From Epiperipatus broadwayi (lineage: Eukaryota > Onychophora > Udeonychophora > Euonychophora > Peripatidae), in contig JAQFVV010006548.1 of the NCBI GenBank assembly GCA_028023455.1, positions 370,001 through 434,000 of the forward strand: a DNA stretch of 64,000 nucleotides, written 5' to 3'. Within the stretch, counting starts at the first letter, position 1, and each line of letters starts with the position of its first letter. The notes beneath the pieces are model-generated. The model searched no databases and was not told the DNA's origin. It worked only from the letters and a program-made list of their open reading frames with translations. This document shows, in pieces, positions 1 through 12,589 of the stretch. Position numbers and translations under genes: made by a program.

Positions 1-314
1 CCAAGTAACCATGGAAAAATTAAAATATTTTTAAAGTTAAAAAACTAATTATTGTGCATGAGTTTAGTGGGTAGAGTAATGAGAACAATAGCAAAGGTTC
101 AGTAATGAAAATAATTCATTAAGCAGAATAATATTTGGTGCCTTATTTAGACATCAAAGAGATCAAAAATAGTTACAGTTTGATATCTTTGTGGTAAAAA
201 AATACTACTCAAGAGTGTCAATGAAAGATTAAGAGCTGAAAGGCATGAAATGAACACAAAAGACTAATGCAAAAGTAAAAGCATTCATTCTACCACGTGT
301 GCGTGTGTAAGTGT
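1..314. other. AT-rich sequence, nothing recognised
   Basis: No open frame, repeat or RNA gene was recognised before the foldback that starts near 315. Confidence 0.5.
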
Positions 315-1279
315 TATAAAATAGGTAACTAAAAACAAAAGAGCTGAGCACTTTCAAAGGATCTTGCCTTCATAATCATAGCTTGCTACTACATTTAATG
401 ATATGCAAATATGCTAATTCCATTTCTTCGATAAAGCATAGCATGTATCCTTCCTATTTATGGCATCTTTGTCACGTGGGATGAAGGCCTCTTTGATTTT
501 TCTTTTAAGGTCATGTTTCTCTCTACACATGATTGTGGGATTGTCTGAAATGCACTCGTGGTGACCTGTACTCTGGTGCTAATAGAAAACTGAATAGGTG
601 GAAGGATCATTGAGAGCTCTGTTGTATGAATATTTATGTTGTGCTAATCGTGTGAACAAAGATGCTCTGCTTTCCTCATAATATGTACCTTTACAATTAT
701 TATTAAAGCATGCAATATTATATACTATATGGGGGGGTCTGTAAAGATGGAGTTTGGTCTTTAGTATTGTTAATCCTCAACAACAAATATCAGCTTTGTT
801 TCCAACCCCTCCCCCCCAAACTCTAACAATTTAATTAACAATACTAAAGACCAAACTCCACTTTTACAGACCCCCCACACAGTATATAATATTACATGCT
901 CCAATAATAATTGTAAAGGCACATATTATGGGGAAAGCAGAGCATCTTTGTCCACACGATTAGCACAACATAAATATTCATACAACAGAGCTCTCAACGA
1001 TCCTTCCACCTATTCAGTTTTCTATCAGCACTAGAGCACGTCACCACGAGTGCATTCCAGATACTCCCACAATTGTGTGTAGAGAGACATGACCTTAAAA
1101 GCAAAATCAGAGGCCTTCACCTCACATGATAAAGACACCATAAATAGGAAGGACACGTGCTATGCTTTATCGAAGAAATGGAATTAGCATATTATTAAAT
1201 GCAGTAGCAAGCTATGATTAAAAAGGCAAGATCCTTTGAAAGTGCTCAGTTCATTTGTTTTCAGTTTACCACTTTATAG
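315..1279. repeat. large inverted repeat (foldback)
   Basis: The left arm (about 315-775) reappears as reverse complement at about 834-1279, leaving a spacer of about 58 bases. Matching blocks include ctttcaaaggatcttgcctt at the outer left against its complement near 1226-1245, the block around ttccatttcttcgataaagc, and the inner block ending in tttagtattgttaat. The arms differ by scattered substitutions and short indels, so they are old rather than an assembly artefact. No transposase is encoded. A non-autonomous foldback or MITE-like element is the likeliest class; no clear target duplication was found. Confidence 0.85.
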
Positions 1280-3669
1280 CTTTTGGGAACAGTTGCACTG
1301 CAGATGTGCTAGAATATATATATATCCCAAAAGTAAAAAAAAAAATTATTTAACTTAAAAGCATTCATGTAAAAGGAAATTGAAAGTAAATTAGACAAAT
1401 ATAAAATATGCAAAAATTCATTTAGAAGCTCGTGACTTTAATTGTATGTTTCCTAAAGCACTTCCAAAATACTATATAAACACAGAGTTCAATTGATAGA
1501 AACACACAAAAAAAAAAAAACACAACAAAAGGAGAGAAAAGGAACTAAATATATATATAATATAGAACAAAAGATGAAGATCAGTACCGAACCCAAAATA
1601 TACAAGTAATTTGGCTTCTCCCTTGTCATCAGAGGGGAAGAATGGTGTCAAAATAAGTTTCAGCAGTAACTGTATAACTGTCTAATGTGTTCCAGATACC
1701 AAACATAGTTAATGCCTAGCTAGAGTTATCTATCTACTCACTATGCCAAGAATCCAATCACTACCATATGAAATTTTATCAACTCATCCACAATGGAGGG
1801 AAATCTTTCCATATTACCTTCATTCCACAGCATCCTGAATACATAAACTGTACATATTAATTCAAGTGCTTAACCCTTTTCTAGGACTTGTCTGTAAAAT
1901 CATGTATTACTAGAAATAATTTCAAGTAGAAAGAAATGCATGCACTTTATATAATCTCCAATTAATCATAATTTAACTTATATATGCACAATAGATTTAG
2001 TATATTGAAAAGTGTATATTTTTACTAATGTAAATGTTTGCTTGTCCAATTTTTTTTTTATCAATTTGTTTACTTGTAATAAGTCCTTATAAAAAGTGTA
2101 AACACTATCTTGCTTCTCTCTTCATGAGATCTCAAGGGATGGCTAGAAAGAGTGAAATCAAGGAGTGGAAAAAAATATAAAGATTTTAATTAATTTTATT
2201 TCATTATTATGCCATCTTCCTACCACTTCCATCATCCTAAGTAATGTTTTCTTGGCAATTGCCAAGAAAACCCAATGAAGAGTAACAAGTGATTTATTTT
2301 TAGTATAAATTTATTTCTTATATGTTATATTAGAGACTACCCATGAAGCTTAATGTTGTAATTTTAAGTTTTACAGTAAACAACAATCCGTGTCTCTGTA
2401 TATGTAGGTGTAGTTGCTCTATATATAATAAATCTACACGCGAATATTAAGATGTTTTAGCACTAATGTGGGAGATTGGATTAAGCATCAACCATTATGA
2501 ATTACTGACATCCCTTTTTAATTGTAATAATAAGTTAAAAATATTAATTATGCTAAAATAAGCAAATTTTATGAATCTCTGATATAACATTGCATTGAGA
2601 TATGTCTATTATTATTTATAAAGATATTTCATTAATTTACAATAGTGTCGGCATAAATGAGGTTAAAACTACTTTATTAAGTCCATTATAGCATTACTGC
2701 ATAAGATGTGTGCCTTCAGAGCCTGTCTTAATTATTCTTTTATCATTATCGTAATTCACTGATTTCTTCATATATGCAGAGCATCCAATGCCTGCTGATC
2801 ATGATACATTTGTCCAATGAGTTCTCTCAAATAGTTATGAATATATAAAATTTTCATTGTGTCAGGAAGCACCAAGTTGTAAATCCTAGTGTGATACATA
2901 TATATCTTATTCTTTGAATTTGCCTTGGGCTTCTTGCGATCCTTATACTTTTAAGATCGCAAAGCCGATCATTCGTGACACTATAGTCAATGAACCACAC
3001 ATAATTAAATGCAGTCCCAGCTCATAAAATGATTATCCCCTTTATTACGTTTGACCCTGTGATAAATAGCCATAACTCCAATGCCATATCTTCATTGCTC
3101 AGATAAAACTAGAATTGTTAAAATTAAATGATAACTGCTCACCCATAATTTAGTTGATTATTGACTTCAAATAATCCATGGGTAAAATGATAACTACACC
3201 TTTTTATAAATATAGCTATCATCATTATCCCAAACTGCTATGTCAGGGCCAGTAAACAGGCATATATTCCCCTCTGTAAATAGTTATGCCATACTGTTTT
3301 AACCAAAATTGTTTTTCCTATAAATAAATATAGCTTGTTTGTTGTAATCTATTCATTACTAATCTGAATCTTTGATTATTATTTGTGAATTAGATAATAT
3401 AGTCTCTGCTTATCCCAGAGCTACTTGCGGCGAAGCTGTGCATCAAGGGTATTTATTATGTAGTAGAGATTAGAGAGCCCAGAAGGGGTTTAAACTAGGA
3501 TCATAGAGATAGCAATACCATTATGCATACAGGTTGAGAATATTTGCTGTCTCTTGGTCTTGTTTGCAAGTTATACATGTTTGACCATTACAATAATAAG
3601 TCCTGGAGAGCCAAATTAACAATTTTAGTGCTTAGCAGTTGTTAAAAATTTAGTAGATATAATAGATTG
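1280..3669. other. AT-rich noncoding, only short motifs
   Basis: No coding region is supported over about 2.4 kb. It contains A and TA runs, a 26-bp perfect palindrome at 2246-2271, and a small stem near 2934-2963 built on ttgcgatc and gatcgcaa. Intergenic sequence or decayed repeats are the simplest reading. Confidence 0.5.
2246..2271. repeat. 26-bp perfect palindrome
   Basis: The half-site gttttcttggcaa is followed directly by its exact reverse complement, with no spacer. No associated gene or repeat is seen. Confidence 0.8.
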
Positions 3670-4110
3670 TTCGGTTGTCATCGATGAACAGATATATCCC
3701 ACTGGATGGCGCTGTTTTCACGCTAAAACACATAAAAATGCCGTTTACCGCGGCCAACACCTTCGAACCTGCATTTTCTATAATACAACTTTTTTGTTGT
3801 GCTACAAATTGCAGGCCGCTATGTCTCGTCGCAGTACAGCATGTATGTTTTACGCAGCAAATACATTTTGCGAATTCGCACAGTTTATAAAATGATTACG
3901 GCTTGGGGAGAGGGCGTGTTTTTTTGAATTTGATGGAAATGTTGTTTTCATTGGATTTTTTTTTATTTTAAAGTATTGAAATGTTCAGATTTTGTAAAGT
4001 AATAATTAACAGACTTTTTACACCGTAGTGTATTGAAGTTTTAAGTAGTAAATGTAGACGAGATATATGAATAAAGTTATTTGGAATTAGGTAATGAGTC
4101 AAGTAACGTA
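3670..4110 (+). mobile_element. TIR element B, copy 1 (left part)
   Basis: The stretch from about 3720 to 4110 is a diverged copy of 24297-24670; shared blocks include ttcgaacctgcattttctat and ttgttgtgctaca. Upstream at about 3693-3730 is a GC-richer terminal block (atcccactggatggcgctg, then ttttcacgctaaaa) whose reverse complement ends the second copy near 25219-25254. That terminal inversion marks a DNA transposon, probably non-autonomous. Copy 1 loses similarity after about 4110 and its right terminus was not found. The 71-codon frame at 3675-3890 follows the repeat and is not taken as a gene. Confidence 0.6.
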
Positions 4111-4392
4111 CTGTTCGTAACATTCCACGAGACATTTTAAGATTGTAGTGTGTATATTTTTGAAATAAAAAAAAAGCATTAACACAAAAATATCCAGTAA
4201 GAAAAGTACAATTAATTGTACACTGTTTTTTTAAGTGTCATAAAAAGCATATATTATAAACAGAATTGGTAAAACTGACTTATAGCTACCCGAACCATTC
4301 GCCCTCTATTTTTAAAAAACTTAACTACTTTTTCCCCTCTAATAACTGTATCCAAATTTAATAAGTGTATGTAATTATATCTAAGTGTAAAT

Positions 4393-4745
4393 GTTAATTA
4401 AAAAAAAAAAGAAAAAAAAACTTACATTTGCGTGCGTATTTTTCACTTATAGCGGTCTTCGCTGTATATATAACTGTAAATAAATTAACTATAAATAGAG
4501 TGGAGATAGACACAATTAGAAAGATCCATCTTTAATCAGTTTATCTAACAAGAAATAAACTCTGTCTAAATGGAAATATTAATAAATAAAAAAGGAATAA
4601 AACTTACATTTTTATGTGTACTTTTCACTTGGAATGTACATCTAGTGGTCTTTACTGTATATATAACTATAAATAAAGTATATCTAACTATAAATGTACT
4701 TTTTACACGAAGATTAATAAATGAAATGGATGTAAGAAAACTTAC
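4393..4745. repeat. diverged tandem duplication, unit about 178 bp
   Basis: The block aaacttacattt..ttttcactt..ggtctt..ctgtatatataact..taaataaa occurs near 4420-4490 and again near 4600-4685; a partial third start (aaaacttactttttta) is near 4737. The short frame at 4570-4764 lies wholly in the second unit and is probably fortuitous. It may be the internal part of the preceding TIR element. Confidence 0.55.
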
Positions 4746-5779
4746 TTTTTTAGGCTCTATTTAGTCTAAGTCCCTGCTGTAAAAATTATGAACTACTGTA
4801 CCTTTGTCACATGACATTTTCATCATAAAGGAATATATACAGATTAAAAACCACTGTTAAAAGTCTTTTATTTTTCAAATATTGATGAAATTTTGTATTA
4901 TATTTTTGAAAGTAGGATAATTAGTTTTTTTGTTTATAGATACTCCATGAAATAGTGTTGAAAGTCAGTGAAAAATTTTTTTTATATGTCGTGCAGTTCA
5001 TTTTTCCCCTCATCCATCATTTTTCTAATTATCACTTTGTTTTATTACCTAGTCTTTCAAAAAAAGCATTAAATAGTGCTTAGCATACGTTAATTTTTTA
5101 GAGATTTAGTATTATAGTTTTTGATTTATTTCAGTCTCTAGAAAGTAGCATTGAATAGTGTTTATGACACGCTAAAATCCACCTACTCACACCAAACTCA
5201 ATAGAAAATAGTCATCTTGCATTACGATAAAGTTAATAACACAACCAACTACAGCAGCCAATAAAGGCATTTGTCTGTGCTTTTAGCATAGAATGAAAGC
5301 CAGACCGGCTAGCAGGGACTCTCTGTTTTATTGTAGAAAGAAGCCTCTTAGGTTGGCTGAGGCCGCCGCCATGAATGCTCTTTTTGTGTTTATCATAGAA
5401 AGAAGCCTCTTAGGTTGGGTGTAGGCCATTGTAAACGGTATATTTCTAGGAAGTGACCTAGAAATAGCACCATCATGTGGCTGACACCAGGAAATAGAAA
5501 ACAACCTAATATTGGTAACTTTTTGTATTAATATTGAAATAAATAATTGAAACCTTCATTAGGCATCTATCTGGGTAATAAAATAAATTTTTTATATATT
5601 TTATCTAAATTAATAAAAAAAAAGATAATGTGGTTAACTAAAGCTGCAGAAGATGCCTTGTCAAAGGCCGTACCATCCATTATTTGAAGGGATGTAAAGA
5701 TAAATTTATATGCAATTATTACTGAAAATAAACTATTCCTTGTCATATATTTTTTTAAGTTTTCCTTTATGCATTTCAC
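4746..5779. other. noncoding, one short direct repeat
   Basis: AT-rich sequence with a slightly GC-richer patch at 5280-5460 that holds the 62-bp-period repeat listed separately. No gene recognised. Confidence 0.45.
5332..5428. repeat. direct repeat, period 62 bp
   Basis: tagaaagaagcctcttaggt occurs at about 5334 and again at about 5396, followed by ggctgaggcc and gggtgtaggcc respectively. Two copies only. Confidence 0.7.
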
Positions 5780-5960
5780 CAAGTTAGCTTAGTAGTGCAA
5801 CATTGCAAATGAATTTCATGAACTCTAAAGCTATGATTCGATGTTAATGCGATGTCCTTTAAAGGCTATAAGTTCAAACCCATGTTGCTAGTAGTGCCAT
5901 TATTGGACTTCAATAATATAACAGGTCTAAATTAAGAAATATTCTAGCCACCTCCAGCAT
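5780..5960 (+). repeat. tRNA-derived SINE-like fragment
   Basis: A box-A-like tagcttagtag near 5785 and a box-B-like agttcaaaccc near 5870 are followed by a tRNA-unrelated tail. The spacing is wider than in a functional tRNA promoter and no cloverleaf forms, so it is at best a degenerate SINE. A similar tail with a box-B-like core recurs near 45800. Confidence 0.35.
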
Positions 5961-7344
5961 CATAAGTTACATATATATGATGAGCAATAAATGTAACCAC
6001 TGGAGCCAAAATTATCAGCAATCAGTTTTAATCTTATAATGATCCTTAGTATGCTCATCATTATTTGTGATTGAGTGAATAGACTATCATCCTATAAGCT
6101 TGGAGTTTAGCTACATTTCTTGCTAAACATGTCCCAATTATCTTTTTTCAAGATAGTTATCTAGGCATCTGGTTACAATAGTAAAAAAAAAATGAAGCAC
6201 CTAATATTTTTCCTTAGAACTGTAGATGTTATTTTATTTTTACCAAGTAATAATGTTCCATTGATTATGCTATTAGAACAGTGACAATGGGTCTGTAGAA
6301 GAATTCAGCAGTCTGCAAAAGCAATTGCCTAATGATGTAAAATGCAAGTCATACCCTGTGTGACAAATGTGCAATGTTGTGAATGAGTGTCAAACATGTT
6401 TAAAGGTGAAACAAAAAGAACGTCTTGAAAAGTCAAAATAAAATATAGTTGTTCTGGAAATAAAGAAAGGGTGCTGGTGAAGAATGTATTTGGATTATCT
6501 CTGACATAATGTGAGTAGTAAGGTGCTTGCAAAATAGAGACTTCAAATATATAATAACCTCTCAGGAGATACGAAACTTTTGAAGAGATCTAAGTGATCT
6601 TATTATACTCAACTAACAAACTAGCAGTTCAACTATTAACTATCTTATTAATATCTTTATTATTCATAATAAAACTCTTGAAAATTTATTAATACACATA
6701 GAAATATAACATGATCCCCATTTGTTATGCTTGCCTGATTTAACATCGAAATATAATGGATAAGAATCATCAAAATTTAACTTGAAAGTATTGTTTTTGA
6801 TACAAAGAAATATATCTATACCTTGCAAAAAAAAATATTTCAATATATTAACAGTTCTTATTTGTGGACCTGAGACTTCAGCTTTTAACAAAAGAGCTAT
6901 AGAGACTTCTGATCAGTCAACAAAATATGGAGAGATGTATATTGGCATAACAAGATGGTAGAAGGGATCAAAAACAAGATCTAGAGACTACATGCGAGGT
7001 AGATTGAAAGAAATATGAAATTTTGTTGATCTGATGTTGAAAATAGATCAGAAAACTGGATTAAACTGAGACACCCTCCATTCTGCAATAGATTGAGAAT
7101 GTTTGAAATGATGATTAAGTCATATTTCTTTGCCTGTGATAATTCCAAGTGCCTCACATTCTTTTAATAAATTAAAACTTCTTCAAAAGTATAATTTTAC
7201 AAAGTGTGAATATCAGTTAAATGCATTATCTATTGCACCAATATTGATATTGGCACACATATAATTTTATCTAAAAAAATTATTAAAATAATCTTTCGTA
7301 AAATAAAAACATAAAATTAAATGTTGAAGAGTTTATTGCAGTTT
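5961..7344. other. AT-rich noncoding, nothing recognised
   Basis: Short chance frames exist on the minus strand (6329-6532, 6664-6891) but they show no recognisable motif and no support as genes. The patch at 6900-7130 is less AT-rich but matches nothing recognised. Confidence 0.4.
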
Positions 7345-7996
7345 GTTTTCGAAAAAGAATTCACACTGGAAAAAAACAATCCCGCCACTTGTGTCATTGA
7401 AGAGTTGTTTATAAAATTGCATTAAAAAGACATGAACCCTCAAATAGAAGTTCTATCAGTGTAGCTTGTGTGGTTGTAAAAATGTTTATACTGTTATATT
7501 ACAACCATATTACGTCAAAAGAAAAATATCAATGTCAACTTTGTAGTTATAGCACAGATATAAAATGGAATTTTTATAGACATTAACACCCTACAGAACA
7601 GCCTTACAACAATGATGAACAAATTCATCATTAGTGTAATGTATGGTTCTAGTACTACTAATAAAAGTTATTTAGAAAGACATAATAAAACTCACCTTAG
7701 AAAGAAGCATTATAATACTAAAATAAAACAACATCATCAATGTACTATGTGTAACTATAACACACTAAAAAATGGGGTTTAACAGTTCATAGAAAAACTC
7801 TCACTAAAGAAAAGCCTTATAAGTGTAATTTGTGTGATTACAAAGCTTCATTGAATAATATTTTAGAAAACCATATTAGAATTCACACTGGAGAAAAGCC
7901 TTTCAAATGTAATTTTTGCGATTATAAAGCTGCTGAAAAAGGATTATTAAGAAAATATATAAAAAGAAGACATCCTGATAATCACACAAAATCTCG
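7345..7996 (+). pseudogene. C2H2 zinc-finger pseudogene, 5' part
   Basis: All three plus frames carry pieces of C2H2 fingers: linker-like RIHTGKK near 7360, degenerate CxxC and HxxxH pieces through 7380-7800, and an open stretch from 7830 with a complete finger linker ([11 protein letters not shown]) and CNFCDYKAAEKGLLRKYIK. Stops and frameshifts break the array many times, so it is dead. Finger style (CxxCDYKxxxKxxLxxH) is that of the intact gene at 34.5-39 kb, so the two are paralogues. The array stops at a LINE insertion at 7996 and resumes after 11080. The 178-codon frame at 7830-8366 is a chimera of this pseudogene and the LINE, not a real fusion gene. Confidence 0.8.
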
Positions 7997-10900
7997 TAGT
8001 CATAATGCACTTGTTTATATAATTGATAAATTATCTCAACAGAATATTTTGCTTTTTAAACTTAATGATAGGCCTGCTCAAGGTGCAGCTGTTTTATTAT
8101 ATATGCATTCAGAGATTGAAAAAATTCAGTTATTGTCTTTACAAACAAGCTATGTTGTAGTTTCCTTTGTTTATCAGGCAGTCTTGCATTATCTGATTGC
8201 TGTATACTCTGTAGCTAAGTGTAATGATATTGCAAATATAATCCATAATGTTCAAAATAAGTTCTTACAGACACCAGGTATTATAATTCTGGGTGGTGAC
8301 TTTAATTGTACATTTCGATCTCTTCCTATTGCATTACAAAATAAAATGAAAGAAATTTCACTATAATTCATTGCATGAAAGATATCCAGATAATGCATAT
8401 ACTTTCTTTAATAGCAGATTCTCATCTCTTATAGACCTTTTCTTTGTGTCGGGGTATAAGCTAAATGAGTCAACTATTAATACATCTCTGATTGGTTTTT
8501 CAGATCACCTCTGTTTAAAGTTAGTTCTTTATAACTATTATCAAATCAATGTAGATTTTCTATTAGGAGAAACATTAGAGATGGAGTTTTGCTCTCGATT
8601 GACCAATTATCAGTTATATTGACTGTCATTAATTATACAAAATGTTCAGGCCTACCACCCTGTATTGCTTGGTTTAAAATTAAAAAAGATCTCTCTAGAA
8701 TATGTTATAAGAATGCACAGAATATTTTATCAATAATCAAATGAAAAATAAAATCTCTGAAATTCAGAGTCTTATGCAATATTACCTATCTCAGACCTAA
8801 TCATCCATTGATAAATAGTTTACAAGATGAATACAACAGCTTATATCAACTTATGCATCAAGCTGCTCGTACAATATGGCTCAGGAAATTAATTCCTAAC
8901 TTGAGTAAATTATCAAAACCCATGATAAACTATGCTAAATTATATATCCCCCGTTTTTAGGGGTATTGCCAGTATCACCAAGGATGATGATGGCTTTGCC
9001 TCTGGAATCTATGTTGATAATTACATATTTGAAAATTTAAAAATGAAATTTGGTGTAAGTACAGGTTTCATTGATCAGTACAGTAGTATCATAATGGGAA
9101 CAGAAAGAATATATTTCAAATCAGGATATTCAAGATGAAATTAATATCCTCAAAGTACAATCAATAATGGCAAATGACATAATCCCAGCCTCTGTTTATA
9201 AACAACTTGACTATGCTCTCAGATTTGCAATGTGATTTTTTAATCAGTTGTGTTATGAGAGAATTGAGTGGCCCTTTATTAGCAACAGAGTAATTTTTAG
9301 CATTAAAAAAGATAAATTAGTGCAAAGTCCAACAATTGATGAACTGAGACATATTTCTGTAGAAGATATTGATTTGAAGATTCTGGCTAGAATTCTCTTG
9401 AAAAAATTACATCACCTTATCAGTACTAGAATATCATTTGCCCACCATGCCATTAAGGGTAGACGTGCAGTAAATGCTGCCTTAAAAATTCATGAGGCTA
9501 TTAAATATGCAAGGGATTTAAACTTAACCCAATATTATGCTATCTAAATAGATTTTAGGGCTGCTTTCGATCTGGTCCATTAGACATATTTGATTCAGTC
9601 CTTCCGTCTTTTAATCCCAGATCACATATGGTTGGCGAATGCAGTTGAAAATTATATTAAAAATAGTAGAATCTCTTAAAAACTTTATGAGATCTGATTT
9701 TTTTTATCCCTAAGAGGGGCATTCCACAGGCTTTTCCTCTTGCGGCAAAATGAACACTTACTTGAATAAATTAATTATTAAAAAAATTGAAGATAAAATA
9801 AGTAATTTTTCATCACTTAAATTATATGAAATTACAAGAGCGTCAATTTTTTAATTCCATTGTTTCAGGGATTTTGGCATACTATACACCCTACATAACA
9901 ACAATACTCAAAATAAACCAAATTGCAAAGAAATATGTCTGGGGTAGAGCTTCAAGATGGATCTCAATATCAACCTTACAGATGCCAAAAGAAAAAGGAG
10001 GTCTTGGCATGATTGATCCAGAGCTATACATATCTTACATCAAGGCAAGTACATTTATTAACTTAATTAAAAGTCAATTTTTTGGGCCTTCAGTTGATCT
10101 TGACGGCGCCTTTAACGAAATAGGATGTAAAGGAAGATCTTTTATAGCTGATCTGTTCATTGCTTATAGGGATCTCCAGGATGATATGAAGGTGTCCAAT
10201 TTGGAAAGTATTAAATATAAAGACTTAATGAATCATTTTAAAAGTCATGGCAATGCATGGTTGGATATATCAAAGAAAAATGTGTTGAAAAAGTTCCACT
10301 CTATATATGCATCCCAATCCTATTTGAAATTTATTTGCAAACTAGTGAATGGCTTGTTTCCAACTACTAAGGTTCTAAATGAAAGACTACATATGAATTT
10401 AGATCCAGTCTGTTTGCTGTGCAAATCTGGTAATGAGACTTTTCAGCATCTATTCAAAGAATGTTTGGCATTTAGGTAGATAAGAGTTAAAGTGTTCCAC
10501 AGGCCAATCATAAACTTAAAACTTTTACTTAGTCAATACATTGACAAATTTAACCCTCGCAATACAATGATGACTGTGCATACCCTTAAGACAATATGGT
10601 ATATACGATGTACTATGATATTTGACAAGAAATTCAAGTGGCTGAAAAAACTCTATAGTGATTGGGAAACTTATTTTAGTCAATGTCTAAGATAGTTGCC
10701 AAGGAAGACAAATCGAATCCGGGGTGGTCCTGAAATAACTATGTGAGATTATCAGATGAACATTTGTCTTGAATAAAGGTTTAATTCTTATGTGTGGCTT
10801 ATTCCTTGGGCTAATCAATCATTTTGTTACATGCTTTGCTCATTTGAATTGCATGTCTTAGAATGTCATTCTAGTACAGTGATACAAGTCAATCTCCTCC

Positions 10901-11071
10901 AGTTTAAGATAACTAGTTAATTTCCTGCAGAATTTTTGTCTTAATAGTGAAATATATCAAATTCTTTGGGTTTGGTATACAAAACTAACATATTTATCAT
11001 TTGTTTAATTACTTGTATAAATTGTAAATATTTATTGTGTTAATAAAGGTTTTTTATTTAAATAAAAAAAA
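7997..11071 (+). mobile_element. L1/Tx1-like LINE, 5'-truncated and decayed
   Basis: A non-LTR retrotransposon inserted in the zinc-finger pseudogene. The left junction aaaatctcg (7988-7996) is repeated after the poly-A tail at 11072-11080, a 9-bp target duplication. Order of motifs: endonuclease core IILGGDFNCT near 8283-8313; RT region with RHISVEDIDLKILARILLKK near 9344 and IDFRAAFDLV near 9547; thumb-type VWGRASRW and KEKGGLGMIDPELY near 9935-10030; a Cys/His motif CLLCKSGNETFQHLFKEC near 10416-10470; then AATAAA and poly-A near 11043-11075. The first bases already lie within the endonuclease domain, so the copy is 5'-truncated. Several stops and frameshifts make it inactive. Clade is from motif style. 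Confidence 0.8.
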
Positions 11072-11080
11072 AAAATCTCG

Positions 11081-11910
11081 CACAGTAAAAAAAAAACATT
11101 ATCATTGTAATTTGTGATTATAAAGCCACTACAGAAGGTTTATTATGTGATTATGAAACTGCTCCTAGAAATTCATTAAGAGCTCATGATTAAACACACT
11201 CGAGAAAAGCCTTATCAATGTAATTTGTGATTATGAAACTGCTTAGAGGTTCCTTAAAAAATCATGAGTAAACATACTGGAGAAAAGCATTATCAATGGA
11301 ATATGTGCAACTACAAGACTGCTGTAAAAAATTCTTTTAAGATACATAATAAAATTCTTAATAGAAAAAATTCTTATAAATGTAAGAATTCATAAAAAAA
11401 TTCATGCAGAAACAGCTGCACCAGTGCTATTTGTCTGAATATAAAACCTGCAAAATCAAATGTAGTAATTCATGAAGAAATGCACACAGGAAAAAAAACT
11501 TTATTTGTACCAATTGTGCAGTTTTAAAACTTCTGTAACAAGTATTTTAAATTTTCATCAAAGAAGTCATGTTAGAGAATTTTCTTACAATTCCAATTCT
11601 AAAACTGATGTAGGAAATAGTTCAAATAATGAGGAAATAAGTCCAGTAAATGAAAAATCTTTTCAATACTACATACATTAAACCACAACTGCTATAAAAA
11701 GTAATATAGTAATACAAGATAATATCTATATGAAACAGTCTGTCCAGAGTCATCAAAAACAAACATGCAAGAGAAGACTGTGACAGTAATTAATATTGAA
11801 GTTTTTAAATGTCAGTTGTGTATATTCAAAAATACTGAAAAATCTATTTTAGAAAATCATGAAGCTAATCATTTTACTGATTGTTACTATTGATATATGT
11901 ATATGCTTTA
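11081..11910 (+). pseudogene. C2H2 zinc-finger pseudogene, 3' part
   Basis: Finger remnants continue after the LINE: HYHCNL-like pieces at 11095-11130, linker HTGEKHYQWNMCNYKTAVKN near 11276-11335, CSFKTSVTSILNFHQRSH near 11516-11570, and CQLCIFKNTEKSILENHEAN near 11810-11870. Stops and frameshifts separate them. Removing the LINE brings the two halves together at the duplicated 9-bp site, which supports a single ancestral gene on the plus strand. No upstream or downstream exons were recognised. Confidence 0.75.
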
Positions 11911-12199
11911 TTTGACCAACGATTTATTTAGTTTGAAAAATTATATGATAAAGCTAATTGTCATTATGAAAGCTATACTCGTCATGATGTTAGATTTATT
12001 AATCAAAAATTCACTTTGATGATCATGTGTTCTGTTAATTCAGAAAGGAAATTCATTAACATGTAACAAATTGCAAAATGTAATATCTTATATTCCACAT
12101 TCAGTCTGGTCTTGGAACTAAAATTATTCCTTGTTATTATTGTTATGAATTTTCAACAATAACATTAGATGACTCTCAAGTTTCACAGTAAATATGAAA

Positions 12200-12340
12200 G
12201 TATGCACAAGAAGATATTTACACAGAGGCAAAACTCTCCACACAGTAACACCTCTTAGTGCAAGCCAGACTAATCAATAGATGGAGAATTTTGCTTCTGT
12301 GTAAACAGCTTGAGTAAGCTTAAAGAATAGTGATAATGTG
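12200..12340. repeat. R1 repeat, short form
   Basis: Only the two ends of the R1 family are present, facing each other: tttacacagaggcaaaactc at 12217 and its inverted counterpart ttttgcttctgtgtaaacag near 12289-12308. This is the smallest R1 copy in the window and shows the inverted ends most clearly. Confidence 0.75.
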
Positions 12341-12471
12341 AACACAAAAATTGTCATTTTCCTAATGGCACAATAATTGAAAGGTATGAAGTTCAAATAG
12401 AGGGGTGTGTTTTAATTAAGTAAAGAGTCTATTATTACATACATTTTATTATCCATTAAGCTGTAGTTAGC

Positions 12472-12589
12472 TCAAATCCTAAATATTATTTTTCTATACA
12501 ACAAGTCCAGAACTTTGAAGACAATTACTATCAAATCCTAAATATTATTTTTCTATACAACAAGTCCAGAACTTTGAAGACAATTACTA
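12472..12589. repeat. exact tandem duplication, 2 x 59 bp
   Basis: The unit starting tcaaatcctaaatattattt (12472) is repeated without change from 12531. Perfect identity indicates a recent duplication or an assembly artefact. Confidence 0.9.
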
